Part shown: positions 6,791-14,647 of the stretch, piece after piece
How the letters are laid out: every line of letters begins with the position of its first letter
Numbering within the stretch: the first letter of the stretch is position 1
IMG/VR virus record: IMGVR_UViG_3300010885_056153
Span: 1 to 21,642 of that record
Reading direction: 5' to 3' (one strand)
DNA length: 21,642 nt
From: a virus
Program-made: the position numbers and the translations under genes
Notes under the pieces: model-generated
The model's database searches: none
What the model was told of the DNA's origin: nothing
Seen by the model: only the letters and a program-made list of their open reading frames with translations

Positions 6791-7723
6791 TTACTCACTT
6801 AACCACTCCTGTGACTTAGCCGCTTGGATTGCTGCGGTTTCTTTTTCTACTTCTGTTTGTACCATACGCTTGGCTTGTACTGCAAGTTCTGAAGCTCGGT
6901 GTACAAAAAGCTTCCACATATGTTCACCGTCATCGTACTTCTCAAACTTTGTTGTTGCAAAAAACAAATCTAACATTTTTAATTCTTCAAGTGCTGTAGT
7001 TTTTTGCGCTTTACGCATCGTAGCAAAAGCACCTGTAATAAGTCTGATTGTAATGTTGTTTTTAATATGAAAATGCTGAGTTAACCGTTCCATAAACTCA
7101 AAAGCAACCTCGTTGCTTCCCCAAAGCTCTTTAGCAAGGTTATGCCGTGTCCGCAAGGTAGTACTTTTTTTAGACTCAAAAGTGGTTTTACCTTCTTCCA
7201 TTTTTGCAGCGCGGTATTTAAGGTTTTCTTCTTCACCATCCCTGACATAGTCATCTTTTGGTGGGTCGCCTTTAAAGAAATCGTATGGCAAGTTACTCTC
7301 CATTGACATGTTTACTGTTTTGTATTCGTTCGCGAGGTTTTCCTCGCGAACTTCTTTACTAGTTATACTAGTTATATTATTAGGATTAATAAGCTGGTTC
7401 TCTCTTATAAGGATGACGTGTTTTCCGCCCCCCTCTACCCATTCCGCAGGTGGATAATCCGCCCCCTGCGGCAACCAGTTTTTAAGATACAACCATCCTA
7501 ACTCTGTAATATTTCCAAAATTATTCCATTGCTTGTTAGGGCCCGCTCTGTAGCTGCCTCTCTCGACCATACCAGCGTCCTCAAGCTCTTTTAAAGCTGT
7601 GCCCCAGTAGTCTCTACCAAATCCTGGAAAAGCCTCCATAAGCCCTGGTCTGGTCATACGGACCTTACCTGTGGCCCCTGCCATTAAGGCAACCAGTGCC
7701 TTAGGCGATATCGTACTAATCAT
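6791..7723 (-). CDS. Winged-helix replication initiator-like protein
   Basis: 310 residues. Residues 1-85 look like a winged helix DNA-binding domain: helices around ISPKALVALMAG and RPGLMEAF, a recognition-like helix GRDYWGTALKELEDAGMV, then a wing with NKQWNNFGNI. The middle (about 100-165) is a variable polar linker. The C-terminal part (about 190-310) is helical and charged. The layout (wHTH, linker, helical C-terminus, next to a DnaC-like loader and a DnaB-type helicase) parallels lambda O-type and DnaD-like phage initiators. The linker-coding DNA holds a strong hairpin and tandem repeats (separate entry), as an origin would. ATG 7723 overlaps the upstream stop in ATGA. It could instead be a transcription regulator; position favours replication. 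Confidence 0.6.
   Translation of the reverse strand: MISTISPKALVALMAGATGKVRMTRPGLMEAFPGFGRDYWGTALKELEDAGMVERGSYRAGPNKQWNNFGNITELGWLYLKNWLPQGADYPPAEWVEGGGKHVILIRENQLINPNNITSITSKEVREENLANEYKTVNMSMESNLPYDFFKGDPPKDDYVRDGEEENLKYRAAKMEEGKTTFESKKSTTLRTRHNLAKELWGSNEVAFEFMERLTQHFHIKNNITIRLITGAFATMRKAQKTTALEELKMLDLFFATTKFEKYDDGEHMWKLFVHRASELAVQAKRMVQTEVEKETAAIQAAKSQEWLSE
7328..7400. other. Candidate replication origin inside the initiator gene
   Basis: Within the linker-coding part of the winged-helix gene there is a perfect 10-bp inverted repeat, GTTCGCGAGG / CCTCGCGAAC with a 4-base loop (7328-7351). Two adjacent exact copies of ACTAGTTAT follow (7358-7366 and 7367-7375), then an A/T-rich stretch to about 7395. 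The repeats encode ITS-ITS in the protein. A GC-rich hairpin, tandem repeats and an AT-rich tract next to each other inside an initiator gene resemble the lambda-type origin within gene O. The repeats themselves are seen; the origin role is inference. Confidence 0.4.
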
Positions 7724-8253
7724 TTCTTTAGTACCCGCTTTAATTCCTTGCCAATAGCCTCTGCAAAGATGTCAGCAATGATACGAACTGCCTCGTATAG
7801 TGGGTCCTCAAACTCTTCTGGGTCTTCGTCGTCGTCGTCAGCCTCAGATTCTTCCTCAGTCATTTGTTCCTGCTCAGGAATAACAGGCGCTTGTACGGCT
7901 TTAATAGATTCTTGAGGCACTAGAGCATTAAGCCCGTCCGTCAAATCAAAAGCTGGGATGCCACCTTCTTTGGCAATAGCCAAACTGGACAGGGATTCAG
8001 GGTCATCGTCATCCCAAAGGATAAACATGGCTGAGTTTTCTTTAGTCACCTTGGGGTCAAACAGTTCTACCTCAAACGCAATGTTTTTATCGGCAAGGTA
8101 TTGCTTGAGCCAAACTTGCCCCTCGGAAAGACGTACTGGGTTGGCTAAAGTAAACGTAAGTTTAGGGTTGGCATGGATGTAGTCATCCACCAAAGCCTCA
8201 ACGTTTGCACGGCTGGTCTTACCATTGCCCGTGACTATAATGTGGTCGTACAT
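7720..8253 (-). CDS. Rossmann/SLOG-like protein with acidic tail
   Basis: 177 residues, first gene of the replication operon. Residues 1-115 alternate beta and alpha: strand HIIVTGNG, helix SRANVEALVDDYI, strand LTFTLAN, helix GQVWLKQYLADKN, strand AFEVELF, strand AMFILWDDD, helix SLSSLAIAKEGG, strand IPAFDL. The FILWDDDDPES...AIAKEGGIPAFDL stretch resembles the 'FWDG.S.GT...A...GIPV' ending of SLOG/DUF2493-type nucleotide-binding Rossmann domains. A strongly acidic run (about 134-150, with DDDDED) and a C-terminal amphipathic helix rich in lysine follow. GNGKTS is not a Walker A motif because the spacing to an upstream Gly is wrong. The function is unknown. Its start codon and ribosome binding site lie in a hairpin (separate entry). 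Confidence 0.6.
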   Translation of the reverse strand: MYDHIIVTGNGKTSRANVEALVDDYIHANPKLTFTLANPVRLSEGQVWLKQYLADKNIAFEVELFDPKVTKENSAMFILWDDDDPESLSSLAIAKEGGIPAFDLTDGLNALVPQESIKAVQAPVIPEQEQMTEEESEADDDDEDPEEFEDPLYEAVRIIADIFAEAIGKELKRVLKK

Positions 8254-8280
8254 AGGTTCTCCTAAACGGTAGGAGACCTA
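8253..8280 (-). promoter_or_regulatory. Hairpin masking the ribosome binding site and start codon
   Basis: On the minus strand TAGGTCTCCTA (8280-8270) pairs with TAGGAG-A-ACCTA (8264-8253), giving 11 base pairs with one bulged A and a 5-base loop. The right arm contains the TAGGAG ribosome binding site and the A of the ATG for the gene at 7720-8253. In a transcript that includes both arms, translation of that gene should be reduced. A promoter just upstream would start RNA near 8273-8270, inside or after the left arm, so promoter-born RNA would have a free start site. Confidence 0.65.
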
Positions 8281-8307
8281 CTATACACGCAACTTGTCTT
8301 TTAACAA
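8280..8307 (-). promoter_or_regulatory. Sigma70-like promoter for the replication operon
   Basis: On the minus strand TTGTTA (8307-8302, 4 of 6 to TTGACA) and TATAGT (8285-8280, 5 of 6 to TATAAT) are separated by 16 bases. The predicted start lies about 7 bases past the -10 box, near 8273-8270, giving a leader of under 25 bases before ATG 8253. Position in the only gap between the tail and replication modules supports it. Confidence 0.55.
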
Positions 8308-8311
8308 GTTG
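8290..8311. promoter_or_regulatory. Inverted repeat over the -35 region, possible operator
   Basis: A perfect 8-bp inverted repeat, CAACTTGT / ACAAGTTG with a 6-base AT-rich spacer, overlaps the proposed -35 box. There is no U-run after it on either strand, so it is a poor terminator. Its size and position fit a binding site for a dimeric regulator; an RNA hairpin at the 3' end of tail transcripts is the other option. Confidence 0.45.
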
Positions 8312-8331
8312 TCGTATAAAAATAAAGTTTA

Positions 8332-10716
8332 CTATATTGGGTACCTAATAATAACAATACCGTTAACCCCGTTTTGTCCAGAAGTATCATTACCACTACT
8401 TCCACCCCCACCACTTCCATATGCAGTTGAAGTTGCACCCTCACCTGAAGCAGTACCGCCACCCCCACCACCTACTCCATAGGTTTGATTAACGCCAGTT
8501 GCGTAATTATTGGTTGTACCTGCTCCACCTGCTCCACCAGTTGTTGCATTTGGGGCGTTGCCTCCAGCGCTTCCGCCAAAGCTGCCTCCTCCTCCTCCTC
8601 CTGCACCGCTAGTTAAGTTACCAGCACCGCTGCCACCAGCAAGACCTCCAGTGCCTGCAGCAGCACCCGCATTAGCCCCGTTGCCTCCGCCACCGCCACC
8701 GCCACCAGAGGCAGCTGAACTTCCACTAGTAGTAGTTCCACGACCACCACCAGGAGAAAAAGCCATCAGGGAAGTACCACTTGACTGACCGTTATTGGAC
8801 GCTCCACTTAATACCCCTGTTCCGCCGACACCAACAGTAACGGGTACGGCGTTCAGACTAGTACCAAGGTTGTAACCTGCAGTGTCGTAGCCCCCAGCGC
8901 CTCCGCCGCCTCCGCCAACGCCATTTTTGCCTCCGCCGCCGCCACCTCCACCACCCATTTGCATAAAATTGCCCGCGAGGTTTGTTACTAGTGGTTGGAA
9001 TGTTCCACTTTGTAAAAATACATGTGCAAAGTAAGTTGTTCCACCACTAACATAAGAATTAATAATATCTCCACCAGTTGCTTTTTGAACCGCGTTAGAA
9101 ACTATTGGCCCTGCGTTTGCTGACCAATTGGCTGTAGTTAATTGAGCGCTTTGAGCCTTAACAGAATATATGTACGAAGTATTAGTAGACACGGTAGTGT
9201 CAGTGTAAGGCAAAGTGATGGAGAAATTAGTGGCTCCAATGTTAGACCAGTTAGCTCCATTATCTGAAGAACGTCTAATGTTGTACCCAGTAATTGCAGG
9301 AATTGCAATTTGCGCAGATGTACCAATAATGCCGCTTACTATTATCGAGGTATTAGTTGTAGAGTTAACTGTTTTAGCTAAGGTAGGTGCAGGTAATGGG
9401 TCAACTAAATGGTACGCGTAAACAGGAGATGTTGTTGTTACGTAATTTCCAGTAATTGCTGGGCTAATAGCGCGTACTCGGTAAAGGTAAGCTCTACCAG
9501 ATTGCGCAGAAACTTGCGCAAAAGAAGTTGCAATTGTATTTTGTACTGTCACATAGCTATCATAAGCAATACTTGGACCAATATAGGAGTCAGCTTCGCG
9601 AGCTTGTTGAAGTTCGTATGTAGTTACAGCTGGGTCTGCTACTACTGTAGACCATGAAATGTTAATTCTATTAGCAACTCCAGCAACAGGTACGGCTGTA
9701 ATTGACGCAGGGGTATCTGTATAGTAAGCAGTTACAGAAGAAGAAGTTATGTAGTTACTGGTAACACTTCCACCCGTAGCATAGAAAGCTACGGCTCGTA
9801 CTCTGTAGATGTAGCTAATGGCGTCAACCGCATTCAAATCAGTGTAAGTTGTTTGAGAAGGTGGAATAGGACCCGACTCTGGTACAAGAGAACTCCACGA
9901 AGGAACAGGTGAAGTAGTAGTTATGTCTAGTCTTTGTAATTCGTAACTAGTAATAGTAGCGTTAGTAGTTGGAGCAGTCCAAGTTATAGTTATTGCATTT
10001 TCAGCATTATTTACTGGAATTGCAGTTATTGCACTAATGTTTGCAATGTACAAAGACACAGCAGTAGCTGTTGTTACATTTGTAGAGTTTGCATTAGCAG
10101 CACTAATTCTGTATTTAAGAGTTGTTGCTGAACCACTTGTTGCAACGTTACTATCAAGATAAGTTCCTTTAGCCAAACTTGAAAGAACTACAGAACTATT
10201 AGTTCCTGTTACGCGTTCTAGGCTGTAGATCACAAGAGAAGGGAACGCTACGCCAATAGCTTCCCAAACTAAAGACACACCCGTGCCTGTAGGGGTGGCT
10301 GTAATTGTAGGGTAAATATAGTTGTAAAAAGTAGGCCTGTCTACAACAACGGGTTGGGAATACCGTACTTTAGAAGCACTAAGAGCTGGGTTAACAGACG
10401 TCATTGTTCCGTAGACTCCAGCACCGCCAGTTAATGAAATAGTAGGGGCGGTAGCATAAACAGTAGTAGTAGGTAAAATTACGCTAAATTTGTTTGGCCC
10501 ATCTAATTTATACACAAGTACTCTAGTTACGTTAGGGCTATTAGCATCAGTACTGGTTAGCCCAGTGATAGTTACCCGCGCTCCCACGTAAAGGTTATGT
10601 GGGTCAACAGTAGTATAAGTAACAATAACAGGGGTAGTAGCCACAGCAACGGAAGGCGATACGGTAGCGCTAGAAATACTAGCAGCAAGGGTGGCGTTAC
10701 TAGCTTTTCTAAGCAT
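8332..10716 (-). CDS. Tail fibre/adhesin with FN3-like domains and polyglycine tip
   Basis: 794 residues. Residues 25-105 form a beta-rich module of the 'HNLYVGARVTITG...NKFSVI' type common in phage tail proteins. Four FN3-like beta-sandwich repeats follow at about 136-226, 227-333, 334-437 and 442-540, recognised by W near the second strand and YxYRVRA / YxYSVKA near the sixth. Residues 548-794 start with a YFAHVFLQSGTFQP segment and pass into long glycine runs (588-596, 601-606, 671-678, 706-711, 749-754), ending in GIVIIRYPI. That C-terminus (glycine runs, then G-VIIRYP) is a known type of glycine-rich tip in phage tail proteins. Such tips often bind receptors. ATG 10716 has GGAGGG upstream and overlaps the previous gene by 8 bases. 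It probably forms the distal host-recognition part of the baseplate or fibre. Confidence 0.8.
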   Translation of the reverse strand: MLRKASNATLAASISSATVSPSVAVATTPVIVTYTTVDPHNLYVGARVTITGLTSTDANSPNVTRVLVYKLDGPNKFSVILPTTTVYATAPTISLTGGAGVYGTMTSVNPALSASKVRYSQPVVVDRPTFYNYIYPTITATPTGTGVSLVWEAIGVAFPSLVIYSLERVTGTNSSVVLSSLAKGTYLDSNVATSGSATTLKYRISAANANSTNVTTATAVSLYIANISAITAIPVNNAENAITITWTAPTTNATITSYELQRLDITTTSPVPSWSSLVPESGPIPPSQTTYTDLNAVDAISYIYRVRAVAFYATGGSVTSNYITSSSVTAYYTDTPASITAVPVAGVANRINISWSTVVADPAVTTYELQQAREADSYIGPSIAYDSYVTVQNTIATSFAQVSAQSGRAYLYRVRAISPAITGNYVTTTSPVYAYHLVDPLPAPTLAKTVNSTTNTSIIVSGIIGTSAQIAIPAITGYNIRRSSDNGANWSNIGATNFSITLPYTDTTVSTNTSYIYSVKAQSAQLTTANWSANAGPIVSNAVQKATGGDIINSYVSGGTTYFAHVFLQSGTFQPLVTNLAGNFMQMGGGGGGGGGKNGVGGGGGGAGGYDTAGYNLGTSLNAVPVTVGVGGTGVLSGASNNGQSSGTSLMAFSPGGGRGTTTSGSSAASGGGGGGGGNGANAGAAAGTGGLAGGSGAGNLTSGAGGGGGGSFGGSAGGNAPNATTGGAGGAGTTNNYATGVNQTYGVGGGGGGTASGEGATSTAYGSGGGGSSGNDTSGQNGVNGIVIIRYPI

Positions 10717-13700
10717 AATACATTCCCTCCGTAATTAAAGAATCAATTTTTCCAGTGTTAAACACTCTATTGTAGTACAAATGGCTAACGCTATTATGAG
10801 CAGTGCTTTCCCACGTTGAATCAATATCTCCATGGTATATGTAATTTTGCCCGTCAAAAGAACCATCAAAATAATGTTTAAGTACAGACAAAGGCTCAAA
10901 CAATACCCCGTCTACATACACAGTAGAAGCGTTTCCAGTAGTATCTGTTCTAATAATACGAACCTCAGCATAGCTAGCATTTGATGGGGCTTTAGCTATT
11001 ACAAATACTCTGTTCCAACCAGCATTTGAAGATAGATTTACAGGAGTTCCTTCTGCTTGAGTTATTAAAACATTAGAAGAATTATAGTAAGAGCCACTAG
11101 TCCAAGTTGTTGTTGTGCTAGTAATTGCAGACCCACCAATGGCTGTTTCAAACCATGCAATTTGAATAACATAAGTGACACCAGCCCCCGCAGTTCTTTT
11201 TAAATACGCTGACGCCGTGTAAACGTTTTCAGATGTTGCAGAGCTAGGATTTACACCTATTCTAGAACTGTTACTTATGTAATGATTTGTAGAACTTGTA
11301 GAAACTATGTCTATTTTTGCAGATTTAAACCCAAAAACAGCTTGACTAGTAGTAGCAGAAATAGCTATCTGTGCAGAACTTAATGACCACGTAGATATAC
11401 CATCTTCAAACGAAGGATTAAGTATTAAATTTCGTCGGTTAGCTAACACACTAATTTGTGTGGTTCTAGCATCTTCAAATAATGATTGAGAAGCTACCAA
11501 AGCGCTGCCTTGAATGTCTTGATTAATAGCTGCTTTAGCAAATAATAAATTTATAAGGTCTCCCCATACAATAATTGGAGCGCTAGTTTGTGAAAACGTT
11601 GCGGCTGTTGTAGTAGTGTTTGCTACAACAAAGTTTCCACTAGTGCCTTGTACTGAAGATACGATAGTAAATCCAGTAGTAGTTGTGTACCCAGCAGGAG
11701 TAATTGTAGCAACATTTACAATATTTCCAGGAACAAAATTATTATTATTTGTTCCGTAAGTTACATACCCTGTTTTTACAGTGGCTCCAGAAAGCGGTGT
11801 TATTGGAGCGGGGCTAACAGTAAACGATGTTGTACTATTAATTTCCGTTACATACGTAGGATTAGTTGCATGAAACGCGCCCGTACCACTAGTTATTTTT
11901 ACTGCATCTCCAACAGAAAGTAGTGCGTTACTTGCGCTACTGCTTACGGTAATTACTGCACCAGATGAGCTGGCTCCAGTCATAGTGATTCCCGCTGGAG
12001 TGTCTGGGGTTACGCTAATAATAGACCTAGAAAGTAAATCATAAGCAACTAGTTTAGTTGCTGCGTTAGTTCCCGTAATAGTAAAGTTTCCATCAATTGG
12101 TGGGCCATACCCAGAAACTGAAATTGTGTTTCCTATTTCAAAATTATGGGTTAAATCTGTAGTCATAGATACTAATCCATTAGTTATGTTAACTGCGTTA
12201 GCATTAATTCCAGATTCAAACTGCATTGCGTCTACAAAATAATTGTTACGTGCAGAAAAGTAGGGTTGAGCATATACTGCATTGCTTGGAGAAACACCGC
12301 TGACCCCTACCGTATTCCAACCAGTAATAGGAAGTAAACTAGCTGAAGTTGAAGTAATAAGTTGTTGATTTTTGTTGTACCAATTTATGCCAACAGATAC
12401 AGTAGCTAAAGTAGTTCCTGCAGCATTAGCTTTTATGTTAAACGCGTATGGAACAGCGGGTAACACAAGCATTAAAGATGAAAACGCGCCAACTTTATCT
12501 GTAGTTGGTGATGGGGCTAATAGCACAGATGTTCCTGTAGCCATAGCTGCAGAAATATTATTAGATAAAGTAAGGGCTCCCGTTCCGCTATTTACGGCAG
12601 TAACTTTAGTGTTAACGGGTACATAGTTAGTAGTTTGCCCCGTTGTTTTAGAAGTAACACTAGATATTACGGTGTCTCCTACAGAAGCAACTAAAGGTTT
12701 TACAACAATAACGTTTGTTCCTGAAGCGTAATTAGTTGCAGTAATTGTATCTTTAAGACCAAGATTAAACGTTACAGCGGCAGTTGTTGCGGTAACAATT
12801 TTTGCCATACCAGAGCTAATATTTGTAGCAGTTACTAAAGTAGCTCCAGATAATGGAGTAGTAGCGGTAGCACTAATTTTAAATTGAGTACTGTTAACTA
12901 TTGAAGTAACAACAGTGCCTGCGACTAGAACACCTGTACCAGCAGTTGAAGTTACAGTTAATACTGCTCCAGAAGTTAATCCTGTAGTACTGTCTACCGT
13001 AACTAAATACCCAGAAGAACTTGCGTTAGTAAGAGTCAACCCACTTTGGTTTGCATAAGAAGCAATGTTAGTGGTTGTAGTTCCATAAGTAGTAGAAGCT
13101 GTAGGCCCTGCAAGAGTAAGACCAGAAGCAAACGGTGCGGCAGCTCCGTAACCTAAAGAAGTTGGGTCTGGGTACCAAAACCCAGTGCTATCAACAAATG
13201 AAGAAGTGTCGTAATCGTTAAGCAAATTTCTAGTACTAATTATTGAAGCGCCGTATCCAGTTAAACCTTCAACAAAATTTGAAATACCTTCTAAAGAACC
13301 TGAGTTTTGATAAGACCTAATAAGGAGTCCAAGTAAAGTTCTAGCTTGTGAAATGCTAGCTACGTTAGCTGGATTAAATCCAAATTGTTTTAATGCTAAT
13401 TCAACAAGGTTATTATCCATTGTTAAAATAGAAGAAGAGTTAAATACACTTAAAGTACTAGCTAAATAAACATCATAGTGAAAAGCAAATAACCTTATAA
13501 AATCTCTTAAGTCTTGGTTATCTTTACCTTGGTAATTTTTTCTATAAAATAAAGGAAGATGCCCTAATAAAGTATCTAAAGTTCCTTCGTCTTTAATAGC
13601 ATAACTAGATACCTCAGCAATTTTAGAATATTTAGGAATAAAATTAGAGGCGCTTGCTAACGCTGGATCGTTTACAGTGTATTTAACAAATATTGAGTAA

Positions 13701-14647
13701 TAATATTTTGGGGCTCTTAAGTCTGTTCCAGTTACTCCGTATCCAGGATTTGTTGTTAAAGCAGTAACCGCGCCTGTGTCATAAACGTGAAATGCCTTTG
13801 TAATTCCTAGTTCAGTAGTATCTACTCTACCTCCAATTAAATACCCAGGAATTCTTACAACGTCATTAACTTTGTAATTAGCTCCAGAAGACCTAACGGA
13901 AAGCGTAGTAGTGGCAACAGTTCCGTTACCAGTTCTAACTACATCAAAAGTAGCATTAGCACCTAGTGAAGTGTCTGTTGCAAAACTTTCAATATTGTTG
14001 TACGTAAATGTTCCAGAATTAAAATTTTGCAACCCTGGTTGGGAATTTAAAGTTACAGTTTTAATACCTGAAGTTGCGCCCGTAACCGCTGAGACAAGAA
14101 CGGTAATATTAGCTACACCAGAACCAAAACTATTAAGAGACCCATCATTGTTTAAGTACCCAACCTCATCTTTATACAAAGTTATAATGTCTCCTACTTG
14201 ATAGTCACCGCCTGGAGAGTTAATTGTTACGGACTCTACGCCACCTAAATACGCAGATGATCTAATGACATCAAATGTTGCACCCAAGCCAATGCTAGTA
14301 GGTAATCCCTGATAATTTAAAACACTTTTTTGACGAACAGCAATATAGGACTCAGAAGTTAAACCAGAGGTAGTTTTGCCTCCACCTGAAAACGTAATGC
14401 TTTCAAGTGCTGCTCCCGTATAAACCGCAGTAACAGTTGCAGCTAAAGAGTACGTTTGTTCTGAAAATATTGTAGTACCGTCATTAATATGCATAGGAAA
14501 CCCAGAAGTACTTCTCAATACGCACACTTCAGACCAGTTAATGTTTTCAGTTGGTGCGGCCCAACTAACATGATTAACTAAATAGTTAGAAGGTTTTGCA
14601 TCAGCTGAAACAGTAAGCAAAGGTACTGTAGCTGAAATTGTTGGCAT
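10709..14647 (-). CDS. Large tail protein I / fibre with carbohydrate-binding-like domains
   Basis: 1312 residues, a mosaic. Residues 20-60 look FN3-like (NHVSWAAPT). Two 'GATFDV...GxxYxVGDxxxI' repeats lie near 121-158 and 229-267, a repeat type common in phage structural proteins. Residues 353-475 match the P2 gpI/tail protein I pattern (LPLFYRKN, RDFIRLFAFHYDVY, LALKQFGF, SLEGISNFVEGLTGYGASI), the baseplate part to which fibres attach. Beta-rich modules follow (543-607, 820-870, 890-958). A jelly-roll carbohydrate-binding-like domain spans 1072-1255 (NLILNPSFEDGISTW...GWNRVFVIAKAPSNASYAEV...YVDGVLFEP), and a related one seems split around 475-815. The C-terminus has FDGSFDGQNYIYHG...STWES, often seen at ends of such proteins. 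Its start codon shares a base with the stop of gene J (TAATG). It likely joins wedge and fibre and binds surface glycans. Confidence 0.82.
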   Translation of the reverse strand: MPTISATVPLLTVSADAKPSNYLVNHVSWAAPTENINWSEVCVLRSTSGFPMHINDGTTIFSEQTYSLAATVTAVYTGAALESITFSGGGKTTSGLTSESYIAVRQKSVLNYQGLPTSIGLGATFDVIRSSAYLGGVESVTINSPGGDYQVGDIITLYKDEVGYLNNDGSLNSFGSGVANITVLVSAVTGATSGIKTVTLNSQPGLQNFNSGTFTYNNIESFATDTSLGANATFDVVRTGNGTVATTTLSVRSSGANYKVNDVVRIPGYLIGGRVDTTELGITKAFHVYDTGAVTALTTNPGYGVTGTDLRAPKYYYSIFVKYTVNDPALASASNFIPKYSKIAEVSSYAIKDEGTLDTLLGHLPLFYRKNYQGKDNQDLRDFIRLFAFHYDVYLASTLSVFNSSSILTMDNNLVELALKQFGFNPANVASISQARTLLGLLIRSYQNSGSLEGISNFVEGLTGYGASIISTRNLLNDYDTSSFVDSTGFWYPDPTSLGYGAAAPFASGLTLAGPTASTTYGTTTTNIASYANQSGLTLTNASSSGYLVTVDSTTGLTSGAVLTVTSTAGTGVLVAGTVVTSIVNSTQFKISATATTPLSGATLVTATNISSGMAKIVTATTAAVTFNLGLKDTITATNYASGTNVIVVKPLVASVGDTVISSVTSKTTGQTTNYVPVNTKVTAVNSGTGALTLSNNISAAMATGTSVLLAPSPTTDKVGAFSSLMLVLPAVPYAFNIKANAAGTTLATVSVGINWYNKNQQLITSTSASLLPITGWNTVGVSGVSPSNAVYAQPYFSARNNYFVDAMQFESGINANAVNITNGLVSMTTDLTHNFEIGNTISVSGYGPPIDGNFTITGTNAATKLVAYDLLSRSIISVTPDTPAGITMTGASSSGAVITVSSSASNALLSVGDAVKITSGTGAFHATNPTYVTEINSTTSFTVSPAPITPLSGATVKTGYVTYGTNNNNFVPGNIVNVATITPAGYTTTTGFTIVSSVQGTSGNFVVANTTTTAATFSQTSAPIIVWGDLINLLFAKAAINQDIQGSALVASQSLFEDARTTQISVLANRRNLILNPSFEDGISTWSLSSAQIAISATTSQAVFGFKSAKIDIVSTSSTNHYISNSSRIGVNPSSATSENVYTASAYLKRTAGAGVTYVIQIAWFETAIGGSAITSTTTTWTSGSYYNSSNVLITQAEGTPVNLSSNAGWNRVFVIAKAPSNASYAEVRIIRTDTTGNASTVYVDGVLFEPLSVLKHYFDGSFDGQNYIYHGDIDSTWESTAHNSVSHLYYNRVFNTGKIDSLITEGMYYA

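Noticed and set aside
7720-8253. GNGKTS as a Walker A motif
   Set aside because: The required Gly five residues before the GK is missing and no Walker B follows, so it is more likely a Rossmann loop.
8294-8788. Plus-strand proline-rich ORFs
   Set aside because: They are the reverse complement of the glycine codon runs in the fibre gene; no ribosome binding site and no independent signal.
8510-9000. CRISPR-like or satellite repeat from regular CCN triplets
   Set aside because: The repeats are codon-level (glycine) with no fixed unit and no spacers.
9409-9657. Plus-strand Cys-rich ORF in the FN3 region
   Set aside because: Mirror of Thr/Val/Ala codons on the coding strand; composition follows the opposite gene and it lies fully inside it.
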